DNA from: Candidatus Bacteroides intestinipullorum | GTDB lineage: Bacteria; Bacteroidota; Bacteroidia; Bacteroidales; Bacteroidaceae | Direction: 5' to 3' | NCBI GenBank assembly: GCA_018883785.1 | Contig: JAHLFO010000009.1 | Coordinates: 1-58,920, forward strand | Length of the DNA stretch: 58,920 nt | In this document: piece after piece, positions 37,064-43,738 of the stretch | How the letters are laid out: each line of letters opens with the position of its first letter | Position numbering within the stretch: the first letter of the stretch is position 1 | Notes under the pieces: model-generated | The model's input: only the letters and a program-made list of their open reading frames with translations | The model's database searches: none | What the model was told of the DNA's origin: nothing | Program-made: the position numbers and the translations under genes

Positions 37064-37102
37064 TAGTCTTGAAAATTTTTCCTTCTTCCGTTTTCCTTTT
37101 CT

Positions 37103-38185
37103 TTATTTCGCGATCATGGCCTTGAGTGCTTCGACGATTTCGTCCGGGTCGGGCACTATGCCTCCGAGCCGTCCGAAATGTTCCACGCACACCTTGCCTT
37201 CAGCAGCGAGGCGGACGTCCTCCACCATCTGCCCGGCGTTGAGCTCGGTGACGAGCATTCCCTTGACGCGTTTGGCCATGTCAGCGATGGCCTTCGTGGG
37301 GAACGGCCAGAGGGTGATGGGCCGCAGGATACCAACACGTATGCCTTCCTCGCGTGCCAGCTCCATGGCTTTCTGTCCGATACGCGCCATGGATCCGAAG
37401 GCTACGATGAGGTAGTCCGCGTCGTCACACTGGATAGTCTCGTAGCGCACTTCGTTCTCTTCGATTAGCTTGTACTTGGCTTGGAAGCGCAGGTTGTTCA
37501 CCTCCATCGCCTCGGGTTTCAATTCGAGCGAGGTAATGATATTGGGTTTTCGATCCTTTGTCTTGCCGGTGGTAGCCCAGGGGCATTGTGCGATGACTTC
37601 CTCGTCCGTACGGCGGGGTTTCTGCGGGGGAAGTACGACCTTCTCCATCATCTGCCCGATGACGCCGTCTGCCAGGATAACTGCAGGGTTTCGGTACTTG
37701 AAGGCCAGGTCGAAGGCCAAGCCTACAAAGTCTGCCATCTCCTGCACTGAAGCCGGTGCCAGGGTTATCAGGCGGTAGTCTCCGTGTCCGCCTCCTTTGG
37801 TAGTCTGGAAGTAATCGGCTTGGCTGGGTTGTATGGTACCCAGTCCGGGACCTCCGCGCATGACGTTGACGATGAGGCAGGGCAGTTCGGCTCCTGCCAG
37901 GTAGGACACGCCTTCCTGCATCAGGCTGACGCCCGGACTGCTGGACGATGTCATCACCATCTTGCCTGCACCGGCTCCGCCATATACCATGTTGATGGAA
38001 GCTACCTCGCTCTCTGCCTGGAGCACGACCATACCTGTCGTTTCCCACGGTTTCAACTCGGCGAGGGTTTCCAATACCTCCGACTGGGGAGTGATGGGAT
38101 AGCCGAAGTATCCGTCGGCTCCGCAGCGTATGGCGGCGCGGGCGATGGCTTCGTTCCCTTTCATCAATACTACTTCTTCTGCCAT
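37103..38185 (-). CDS. vorB: 2-oxoacid:ferredoxin oxidoreductase alpha subunit (VorB/KorA type)
   Basis: Pyrimidine-binding and CoA-contact subunit (360 residues) of the complex, usually annotated in Bacteroides as 3-methyl-2-oxobutanoate dehydrogenase subunit VorB. EEVVLMKGNEAIARAAIRCG and DGYFGYPITPQSEVLE (about 3-40) start the PFOR domain I; VLQAESEVASINMVYGGAGAG, TSSSSPGVSLMQEGVSYLAG and VNVMRGGPGLGT (about 55-120) line the active site; YLIVAFGSMARIGQKA opens domain II. It follows the ferredoxin gene by 19 bp. VorB and KorA cannot be told apart by sequence inspection. Confidence 0.92.
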   Translation of the reverse strand: MAEEVVLMKGNEAIARAAIRCGADGYFGYPITPQSEVLETLAELKPWETTGMVVLQAESEVASINMVYGGAGAGKMVMTSSSSPGVSLMQEGVSYLAGAELPCLIVNVMRGGPGLGTIQPSQADYFQTTKGGGHGDYRLITLAPASVQEMADFVGLAFDLAFKYRNPAVILADGVIGQMMEKVVLPPQKPRRTDEEVIAQCPWATTGKTKDRKPNIITSLELKPEAMEVNNLRFQAKYKLIEENEVRYETIQCDDADYLIVAFGSMARIGQKAMELAREEGIRVGILRPITLWPFPTKAIADMAKRVKGMLVTELNAGQMVEDVRLAAEGKVCVEHFGRLGGIVPDPDEIVEALKAMIAK

Positions 38186-38204
38186 ATATCTGTTTCCTTG
38201 TTTT

Positions 38205-38435
38205 TTATTGTTCTACTTTCACTTTGTACACCGTGATGCAGCCGTCCGGGCACACCGTGGCGCACGACGCACAGCCGTTGCACGTGTCTTCCAATACTTG
38301 CCGGGCATAGTTGTATCCCTTCATGTTCACCTCCTTGGCGAGGGCTATCACATGCAGCGGACAGGCCACGGCGCAGAGGTTGCATCCTTTGCAACGCTCG
38401 GTGTCCACCACGATTGCTCCTTTTATCTTAGCCAT
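38205..38435 (-). CDS. 2[4Fe-4S] ferredoxin subunit
   Basis: Delta subunit or dedicated ferredoxin (76 residues) that takes electrons from the oxidoreductase. Two cluster motifs are complete: CKGCNLCAVACP (about 15-26) and CNGCASCATVCPDGC (about 52-66), each C-x2-C-x2-C-x3-C-P. It is flanked by the TPR gene (26 bp upstream) and the alpha subunit (19 bp downstream), so it belongs to the four-subunit complex. Confidence 0.95.
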   Translation of the reverse strand: MAKIKGAIVVDTERCKGCNLCAVACPLHVIALAKEVNMKGYNYARQVLEDTCNGCASCATVCPDGCITVYKVKVEQ

Positions 38436-38461
38436 AATATACGTTGTTTATAGATTGTTAG

Positions 38462-38737
38462 TTAATGGTTGTACATGTCTTTGTTGTAGAAGTCGAGGAT
38501 GTCCGTCAGCATCAGGCGAGCCTGCACCGCCGGGCTGTCCGGGTTGAGCTCGGCAGCCAGTTGGTAGTTGTTCATCGCCTGCTGCCAGTCGCCCGTTTTG
38601 CGGTAGGCGTTGCCCCGCAGGTAGTAGGCTTCGTCCTTGCCGGGGAAGTCTCCCTCCAGCAACTTGTCCAGCTGCGCGATGGCTTGGTCTACTTCGCCTT
38701 GGTAGATCAGTTCCTTGATGGTATGCAGTTGTTCCAT
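38462..38737 (-). CDS. Short TPR protein heading the oxidoreductase operon
   Basis: A 91-residue cytoplasmic protein with about two TPR units (LIYQGEVDQAIAQLDKLLEG; AYYLRGNAYRKTGDWQQAMNNYQLAAELNP). It is the first gene after the -7 box at 38767 and lies 26 bp before the ferredoxin gene, so it is probably a helper or assembly factor of the complex; that role is inferred from position alone. Confidence 0.8.
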   Translation of the reverse strand: MEQLHTIKELIYQGEVDQAIAQLDKLLEGDFPGKDEAYYLRGNAYRKTGDWQQAMNNYQLAAELNPDSPAVQARLMLTDILDFYNKDMYNH

Positions 38738-38766
38738 AAATTCTCTGTTTACAGCTTATCGTGCCA

Positions 38767-38774
38767 CAAAGATA
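38767..38774 (-). promoter_or_regulatory. Predicted -7 box of the oxidoreductase operon
   Basis: The minus strand reads TATCTTTG, 29 bp before the ATG at 38737. Confidence 0.55.
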
Positions 38775-38828
38775 GCTTTTCTTCGAGATATTCTCTCTTT
38801 TTCGGTGTGAAAAATGCGAAAAGGCGGG

Positions 38829-40049
38829 TCACCATAGCGCATACGCCAGCATTCCGGCGATGGTCAGCCCGCCCACAGCCATGGGCACCCAGAGATGACG
38901 GAAGTGGCGGGGCCGCTTGTAGCGCGACGCCCAGCGGAACAGTCCGTAGGCGATGGCCGCTCCCGCCAGCCCCAAGGCCGCTCCGGTCATGAGGTCGCCG
39001 GGATAGTGTACGCCGAGATAGGCCCGCGAATAGCACGTCAGCAACGCCCAGCCCATGAGGAAGCAGGTCAGCCCTCTCTGCCGGACGACGAACATCAGGT
39101 AGAAGGCCAGCCCAAACGTGTTGGCGGCATGGCAGGACGGGAAGCCGTAGCGTCCGCCACGGTAACCGTTGACCAGATGCACCATGTCTGCCACGGGGCT
39201 GGCGGGGTTGGACGGGCGGGGACGTTCCACCCAGGGGCGGATGAGGGAAGCTCCCACTTGGTCGGCAAAGGTGATGGCAAGCGCCACGCCGATGAGGCAG
39301 AACAAGGCCGTGCGCCAGTGGAGATTGCGGAAGAGCAGGTAGACCAGCGAGGCGTACATCGGCACCCAAACCAGCTTGCCGCTATAGGCATACATGAAGG
39401 CGTCCGCCTGCGGGCTGTGCCACCCGTTGATGGCCAGCAGCAGCGCGGCGTCCCATTGTTGCAGCAGGTGAAGGCCCTGCCCGTTCCACACCCAGGGGGC
39501 GAAAGCCGCCAGCGCCAGCAGGAGCATCACGGCGAACGCCGTCCAAGGCCGACGCGGAGGAGTGAACCTCCACATGCCCCGCAGGACGAGGCCATAAAAC
39601 AGGGCGTAGGCCAACGCGGCGCATACGAGCACCATCAAAATGCCCAGCACGGCCACCCCGCTCGAGGCTTTGGCAAGGGCCTCGTCCGTCAGCGACAGGA
39701 GCGTCAGCATGTCCGGCTGCAGGTCCGTGAGGTCGTAAAGCCACAGCCCGAGGATGAAACCGAAACCGAACAGAAGCGACACCAGCCCGAGCCAGACGTG
39801 CATGGTCCATGCCAGCCATGTCCCCCGCCGGAGGGCCGACAGGGCCAGCAACAGGCCCGGCAGGAGGCTGAGGAAGCCGCCTATGGCCAAGTCGTGCGGG
39901 AACCCCTTGCGCCATGCCTCGGCCCACCCCGCAGGCAGATGCTCGGCGTAGAGGGCTGCATAGAACAGCATGAACAAGGGCTTCTGCACCATGGAAAGCG
40001 CCACGGCCAACAGGTATATCTTTACAAATGCCAGCAATCTCTGTATCAT
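38829..40049 (-). CDS. PAP2 phosphatase with an extra N-terminal membrane domain
   Basis: Inner-membrane protein of 406 residues. The C-terminal half is a type 2 phosphatidic acid phosphatase, a family acting on undecaprenyl diphosphate, phosphatidylglycerol phosphate or lipid A: RPWVERPRP (R-x6-RP, motif 1 with Arg in place of Lys), FPSCHAANTF (motif 2) and SRAYLGVHYPGD (motif 3), at about 270-370. The N-terminal 200 residues hold about five membrane segments and resemble the membrane part of LTA-synthase/phosphoglycerol-transferase proteins (MVQKPLFMLFYAALY, then GFLSLLPGLLLAL). The ATG at 40049 follows a -7 box. The coding region is visibly richer in G and C than its neighbours. Confidence 0.85.
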   Translation of the reverse strand: MIQRLLAFVKIYLLAVALSMVQKPLFMLFYAALYAEHLPAGWAEAWRKGFPHDLAIGGFLSLLPGLLLALSALRRGTWLAWTMHVWLGLVSLLFGFGFILGLWLYDLTDLQPDMLTLLSLTDEALAKASSGVAVLGILMVLVCAALAYALFYGLVLRGMWRFTPPRRPWTAFAVMLLLALAAFAPWVWNGQGLHLLQQWDAALLLAINGWHSPQADAFMYAYSGKLVWVPMYASLVYLLFRNLHWRTALFCLIGVALAITFADQVGASLIRPWVERPRPSNPASPVADMVHLVNGYRGGRYGFPSCHAANTFGLAFYLMFVVRQRGLTCFLMGWALLTCYSRAYLGVHYPGDLMTGAALGLAGAAIAYGLFRWASRYKRPRHFRHLWVPMAVGGLTIAGMLAYALW

Positions 40050-40080
40050 AATCCTTTCTGTTTGGTTGTAGATTTTGCCG

Positions 40081-40088
40081 CAAAAGTA
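40081..40088 (-). promoter_or_regulatory. Predicted -7 box of the PAP2 gene
   Basis: The minus strand reads TACTTTTG, 31 bp before the ATG at 40049. Confidence 0.5.
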
Positions 40089-40202
40089 ACTGTTTTTCGC
40101 CGAAACGGCAAGATGGCGCGGCGCAGAGATGCCGGTTCTTCTTAAAAAAGAATAAATAATGCGCCTGCGGGGCTTCCTGGGGTGGTGGCGGGCGCATGGG
40201 GC

Positions 40203-40233
40203 TTGGAAGTATGGGGAATACGTGCTATCTTTG
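40203..40233 (+). promoter_or_regulatory. Predicted promoter of the HU-like gene
   Basis: TTG at 40203-40205 and TATCTTTG at 40226-40233, 20 bp apart. Transcription would begin near 40239, giving a leader of about 215 nt that contains the whole palindromic array. No other promoter is evident between here and the ATG at 40454. Confidence 0.55.
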
Positions 40234-40246
40234 GGAGTCATGTAGG

Positions 40247-40355
40247 AATCAATGGCATTGATTCCCCCTAATCAATGGCATTGATTCCCCCCAATCAATG
40301 GCATTGATTCCTCCCAATCAATGGCATTGATTCTATAGGACCAATGGCATTGGTT
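40247..40355. repeat. Five tandem 23-bp palindromic repeats upstream of the HU-like gene
   Basis: The core AATCAATGGCATTGATT occurs at 40247, 40270, 40293 and 40316, each a perfect 7-bp palindrome with a GGC centre, separated by short C-rich spacers that keep a 23-bp period. A fifth unit at 40339 reads GACCAATGGCATTGGTT: one T-to-C and the matching A-to-G change keep the pairing. Confidence 0.97.
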
Positions 40356-40388
40356 CTGGGATGAGCCGGGGGGCTGGCCGGGACAAGG

Positions 40389-40424
40389 CAGGCTTCTTGC
40401 TGCATTCGTCCAGGCTTCTTGCTG
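40389..40424. repeat. 22-bp-spaced direct repeat upstream of the HU-like gene
   Basis: CAGGCTTCTTGCTG occurs at 40389 and 40411, exactly 22 bp apart, between the palindromic array and the ribosome-binding site. Confidence 0.85.
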
Positions 40425-40440
40425 TAATTATAATAAAGAA

Positions 40441-40446
40441 AGGAGG
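40441..40446 (+). promoter_or_regulatory. Strong Shine-Dalgarno site of the HU-like gene
   Basis: AGGAGG, 7 bp before the ATG at 40454. Perfect Shine-Dalgarno sites are unusual in this phylum, so it stands out and fixes the start. Confidence 0.7.
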
Positions 40447-40453
40447 AAACGAA

Positions 40454-40861
40454 ATGGCTTTTTACAAGAAAGTGAAGTTGAACGGAAAGTGGTACGTGCG
40501 GGCCGTCACCGTGGGCGACCCGTTCACGATAGAGGACGTGGCCAACCGCCTGTCGGAGGCATCCACCGTGAGCCGGGCGGATACCTACGCCGTGCTGGTG
40601 CAATTGGGCGAGGTGCTTGGCGAGCTGATGTCCTTCGGCAGGTCGGTGAAGTTGAAGGGCGTGGGCACCTTCTACCTCAGTTGCCGGATGAGGGGAGTGG
40701 GTGCGGACACGCCCGAAGAGATTACGAAGAGTTCGATAAACGATGTAAAGGTGTGCTTCATCCCCGAATACAGCCGCCGCCAAAACGGGGGCATCGCCAA
40801 GCGCCCCATGATAGACAAGCATCTGGAGTGGGTGGACCTGGATGAGCTGACGGGTGAGTGA
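40454..40861 (+). CDS. HU-like DNA-binding protein
   Basis: Nucleoid-associated protein of 135 residues of the Bacteroidetes HU-like group (longer than the 90-residue classical HU). FTIEDVANRLSEASTVSRADTYAVL (about 25-49, quoted in part: RLSEASTVSRADTYAVL) and the following helix match the HU dimer core; VKLKGVGTFYLSCRMRG (about 70-86) corresponds to the start of the DNA-binding arms. The C-terminal 30 residues are a tail beyond HU. A strong ribosome-binding site precedes the ATG. The mRNA leader appears to carry a tandem palindrome array. It ends 2 bp from the convergent ABC ATPase gene. Confidence 0.88.
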   Translation: MAFYKKVKLNGKWYVRAVTVGDPFTIEDVANRLSEASTVSRADTYAVLVQLGEVLGELMSFGRSVKLKGVGTFYLSCRMRGVGADTPEEITKSSINDVKVCFIPEYSRRQNGGIAKRPMIDKHLEWVDLDELTGE

Positions 40862-40863
40862 CC

Positions 40864-42321
40864 TTAGTGCTGCCGCACCAGTCGCAGGTGGTGGTCGATG
40901 CACGGGGGCAGCTCTTCCTCGTAGTGCGTCACCATCACCAGCGTCTTGTCCGGACGGCTGCAGAAGGCATTGATGGCGCGGCGCACCCGTCGGCGGTTGG
41001 CCGTGTCCAGTCCGTGCAGCGGTTCGTCCAGGATGAGCAGCTCGGGATCCTTGACGAAGGCGCGGGCCAGGAGGCACAGGCGTTGCTCGCCGCTGCTGAG
41101 CGTGAGGAACGGGCGTCCGGCCAGTCCGCCGATGCCGAATGTATCCATCCACCAGCGGCACTTGTCCAGTTCCTCTGGGTGCGGCCGACGGTAGAGTCCG
41201 ATGCTGTCGTGCAGGCCGCTGGCTACGATGTCCAGTGCGGGCAGGTTCTTCAGGTAGGCGCGGTGCATCTCCGGGCTGACGTAGCCGATGCGCCGCTTGA
41301 TGTCCCAGATGCTCTCGCCCGACCCGCGTCGTCGCCCGAAGAGGCGGATGTCGCAGGCGTAGGATTGCGGATTGTCTGCGCACAGCAGGCTGAGCAGGGT
41401 GGATTTTCCCGCGCCGTTCTCGCCGCTCAATGCCCACTTCTCGCCTTGCCGGACTACCCAGTCCAAGTCTTTCAGAATGGTGCGGTCGCCGTAGCGGATG
41501 CTGACGCGGCTGAGGCGCACTACCTCGTCGGATATATTATAAATAGGTGTGGAGGGCAATCCCAGGATGCGTTCCTCCAGCCCGGGACAGGTGTCGGCAG
41601 GCGGTGTGGCGTGGGTGCCGAGATAGGCTTCGCGGGTCATCTTGGGGAGTACTGCTTTGTTTTCTACCGGGACGACGTGCGTGATGAATGCGGGGATGTC
41701 TTCCGGGCGCGACACCACGAGGAAGATTTGTAGCGTGCGCAGCCGGGATAGTTCCTCCAGCAGGCGGAAGAGCAACGCGCGCGTGTCGGCATCCAGTCCG
41801 ATGAAGGGATTGTCCATGATGAGGATGCGCGGATTCGTCAGCAGTGCCTTGGCAATCTGTAGCTTCCTCAGTTCGCCGCTGGACAGCAGGATGATGCGCT
41901 TGTCCAGCAATGGGCGCAGGTGGAAGAGGTCGAAGAGCGTCTCCTTCTGCTGCGTGCAGCCCGCTGCGTCCAGCATGTCGCGCACCAGCGGTGCGTCGTC
42001 CTGGTCGTGCGCATTCCAGCGTTGTTGGTAGTAATAGTTGGCATCTGCGCTCCCGTAGGTGTCGCGAAAGGCGATATACTTCACATTATTATATAGGGTC
42101 GTGTCCGTCGACGGGCGGAAGTCATACGCGATGCTCCCCGCCGAGAGGGGTAGCTTCCCCGTCAGCAGGTCCACCAGAAGGGATTTTCCGGCCCCGTTGG
42201 CTCCGGCGATGGCCACCTGCTCTGCCGGGTTCAGCTCCAGGTCCACCGGTGCGGCGAGTCGCATCTGCGGATGGCGCGCCACGGCCTGGCAGAGGCAGAA
42301 AGTGTAGGTCTGTTCAGTCAT
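40864..42321 (-). CDS. Duplicated ABC ATPase (ModF/PhrA-like), no membrane partner
   Basis: A 485-residue cytoplasmic protein made of two ABC ATPase domains. Domain 1 has GANGAGKSLL (Walker A, about 40), LSSGELRKLQIA (signature) and ILIMDNPF (Walker B); domain 2 has GENGAGKSTLL (about 295), LSSGEQRLCLLA and LLILDEPLHGLD. The arrangement matches ModF/photorepair protein PhrA, whose role is poorly known. No membrane subunit or binding protein lies nearby. In the first Walker B the usual Glu after Asp is Asn (MDN), so domain 1 may bind but hardly hydrolyse ATP. The ATG at 42321 was chosen from domain fit and the promoter 21 bp upstream. Confidence 0.87.
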   Translation of the reverse strand: MTEQTYTFCLCQAVARHPQMRLAAPVDLELNPAEQVAIAGANGAGKSLLVDLLTGKLPLSAGSIAYDFRPSTDTTLYNNVKYIAFRDTYGSADANYYYQQRWNAHDQDDAPLVRDMLDAAGCTQQKETLFDLFHLRPLLDKRIILLSSGELRKLQIAKALLTNPRILIMDNPFIGLDADTRALLFRLLEELSRLRTLQIFLVVSRPEDIPAFITHVVPVENKAVLPKMTREAYLGTHATPPADTCPGLEERILGLPSTPIYNISDEVVRLSRVSIRYGDRTILKDLDWVVRQGEKWALSGENGAGKSTLLSLLCADNPQSYACDIRLFGRRRGSGESIWDIKRRIGYVSPEMHRAYLKNLPALDIVASGLHDSIGLYRRPHPEELDKCRWWMDTFGIGGLAGRPFLTLSSGEQRLCLLARAFVKDPELLILDEPLHGLDTANRRRVRRAINAFCSRPDKTLVMVTHYEEELPPCIDHHLRLVRQH

Positions 42322-42341
42322 ATCATTGCTTTTTGGTCGGG

Positions 42342-42375
42342 CAAAGATACGGACTTCCCCGCTAAAAGAAACAAA
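42342..42375 (-). promoter_or_regulatory. Predicted promoter of the ABC ATPase gene
   Basis: Minus strand TTTG (42375-42372), a 22-bp gap, then TATCTTTG (42349-42342), 21 bp before the ATG. Confidence 0.6.
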
Positions 42376-42384
42376 AAAGAGATT

Positions 42385-42419
42385 TTTGTTCGCCGATTGC
42401 CCCGGATTGCCTATCTTTG
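42385..42419 (+). promoter_or_regulatory. Predicted promoter of the DUF4494-YggS operon
   Basis: TTTG at 42385-42388 and TATCTTTG at 42412-42419, with a slightly long 23-bp gap. It is divergent from and adjacent to the ABC ATPase promoter. Confidence 0.6.
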
Positions 42420-42469
42420 CCGTCCGCAAATGAAAATGAGTATTAACCCTATAAAACAAGGAAAGAATT

Positions 42470-42940
42470 ATGGCAATGCATACGTGGTTCGAATGCAAGA
42501 TTCGATATGAAAAGACAATGGAGAACGGTATGAACAAGAAGGTGACCGAGCCTTATCTGGTGGACGCATTGAGCTTCACCGAAGCCGAGGCACGCATCAT
42601 CGAGGAGATGACCCCGTTCATCACCGGCGAGTTCCTCGTCTCCGACATCAAGCGTGCCAACTTCAGCGAGCTCTTCCCGTGCGAAGAAGAAGCTGCCGAC
42701 CGCTGGTTCAAGTGCAAACTTGTCTTCATCACCCTTGACGAGAAGAGCGGGGCGGAGAAGAAGACCTCCACACAAGTGTTGGTACAAGCCGCCGACCTGC
42801 GCGATGCCGTCAAGAAGCTGGACGAAGGCATGAAGGGCACGATGGCCGATTATCAGATTGCTTCTGTGGCCGAGACCGCCATCATGGACGTTTACCCTTA
42901 CCACGCCGAGCCCGACGATAAGCCGGAGGTGCAAGGATGA
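42470..42940 (+). CDS. DUF4494 family protein
   Basis: A 156-residue cytoplasmic protein of a Bacteroidetes family with no known function. HTWFECKIRYEKTMENGMNK (about 4-23), VTEPYLVDALSFTEAEARII (about 25-44) and FKCKLVFITLDEKSG (about 80-94) are recognisable family segments. It overlaps the YggS gene by 4 bp (ATGA), so translation is coupled. A link to PLP balance is suggested by this pairing only. Confidence 0.85.
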   Translation: MAMHTWFECKIRYEKTMENGMNKKVTEPYLVDALSFTEAEARIIEEMTPFITGEFLVSDIKRANFSELFPCEEEAADRWFKCKLVFITLDEKSGAEKKTSTQVLVQAADLRDAVKKLDEGMKGTMADYQIASVAETAIMDVYPYHAEPDDKPEVQG

Positions 42941-43620
42941 TGTCGGTCGCTGACAATCTCCGTCAAGTGCTGGCCGGCCTCCCTCAAGGCGTGCGTCTGG
43001 TGGCCGTCAGCAAGTTCCATCCCGAGGAAGCCATCCTGGAAGCTTACGGGGCGGGGCAACGTATCTTCGGCGAGAGCAAGGTGCAGGAAATGTCTCGCAA
43101 ACACGATGCCTTGCCGAAGGATATCGAATGGCATTTCATCGGCCACCTGCAGACCAACAAAGTGAAGTATATCGCGCCCTACGTTTCCCTCATCCACGGC
43201 ATAGACTCCTACCGTCTCCTGTCCGAGGTGGATAAGCAAGGTGCCAAGGCGGGCCGCACGCTCGATGTCCTCCTGCAAATCCATATCGCTCAGGAGGAAA
43301 CCAAATTCGGCTTCACCCCCGACGAATGCCGCCAGTTGCTGGCCGACGGCGCATGGAAGGCATTGGCACACGTGCGCATCTGTGGATTGATGGGGATGGC
43401 CTCCAACACCGACGATGACGCCCAGGTCAGTCGTGAGTTCGAAGAACTGCACGCTCTGTTCACCGAGGTCAAGACGACGTGGTTTGCCGATGCGCCCGCA
43501 TTCAAGGAGTTGTCCATGGGCATGTCCCACGACTATTCGTTGGCCATCCGTGCGGGCAGCACGCTGGTGCGCGTAGGTACCAAGATATTCGGTGAGCGGG
43601 ATTACAGTCACCTCGCCTGA
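42937..43620 (+). CDS. YggS-family PLP homeostasis protein
   Basis: PLP-binding protein of the YggS/PROSC family (227 residues), known from other bacteria to buffer free pyridoxal phosphate rather than act as an enzyme. LVAVSKFHP carries the PLP Lys (Lys26), FGESKVQEM (about 48-56) and EWHFIGHLQTNKVKYI (about 67-82) are conserved, and HVRICGLMGMAS and LSMGMSHDYSLAIRAGSTLVRVG close the barrel around the phosphate. It starts in an ATGA overlap with the DUF4494 stop. Confidence 0.95.
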   Translation: MMSVADNLRQVLAGLPQGVRLVAVSKFHPEEAILEAYGAGQRIFGESKVQEMSRKHDALPKDIEWHFIGHLQTNKVKYIAPYVSLIHGIDSYRLLSEVDKQGAKAGRTLDVLLQIHIAQEETKFGFTPDECRQLLADGAWKALAHVRICGLMGMASNTDDDAQVSREFEELHALFTEVKTTWFADAPAFKELSMGMSHDYSLAIRAGSTLVRVGTKIFGERDYSHLA

Positions 43621-43652
43621 TGGGCAGAGCGAGGAGTTTTTGTCTCCTTTTT

Positions 43653-43678
43653 GCCAACTTCTTTCGACAAAAGTTGGC
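43653..43678. promoter_or_regulatory. Inverted repeat overlapping the DUF4301 promoter
   Basis: GCCAACTT (43653-43660) and AAGTTGGC (43671-43678) are perfect reverse complements with a 10-bp spacer. The right arm covers the expected -33 position (TTGG, 19 bp before the -7 box). No U tract follows, so an operator is more likely than a terminator. Confidence 0.5.
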
Positions 43679-43696
43679 GATGTCGGAAAATATCTG

Positions 43697-43704
43697 TACT
43701 TTTG
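43697..43704 (+). promoter_or_regulatory. Predicted -7 box of the DUF4301 gene
   Basis: TACTTTTG, 34 bp before the ATG at 43739. Confidence 0.55.
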
Positions 43705-43738
43705 GGCAAAATTAAACCCAATAAACTTATTGTACATC

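Noticed and set aside
38895..40145. A 416-codon plus-strand frame opposite the PAP2 gene
   Set aside because: It consists of charged, Gln/His/Pro-rich sequence produced by the GC-rich complement; the minus strand has full PAP2 motifs.
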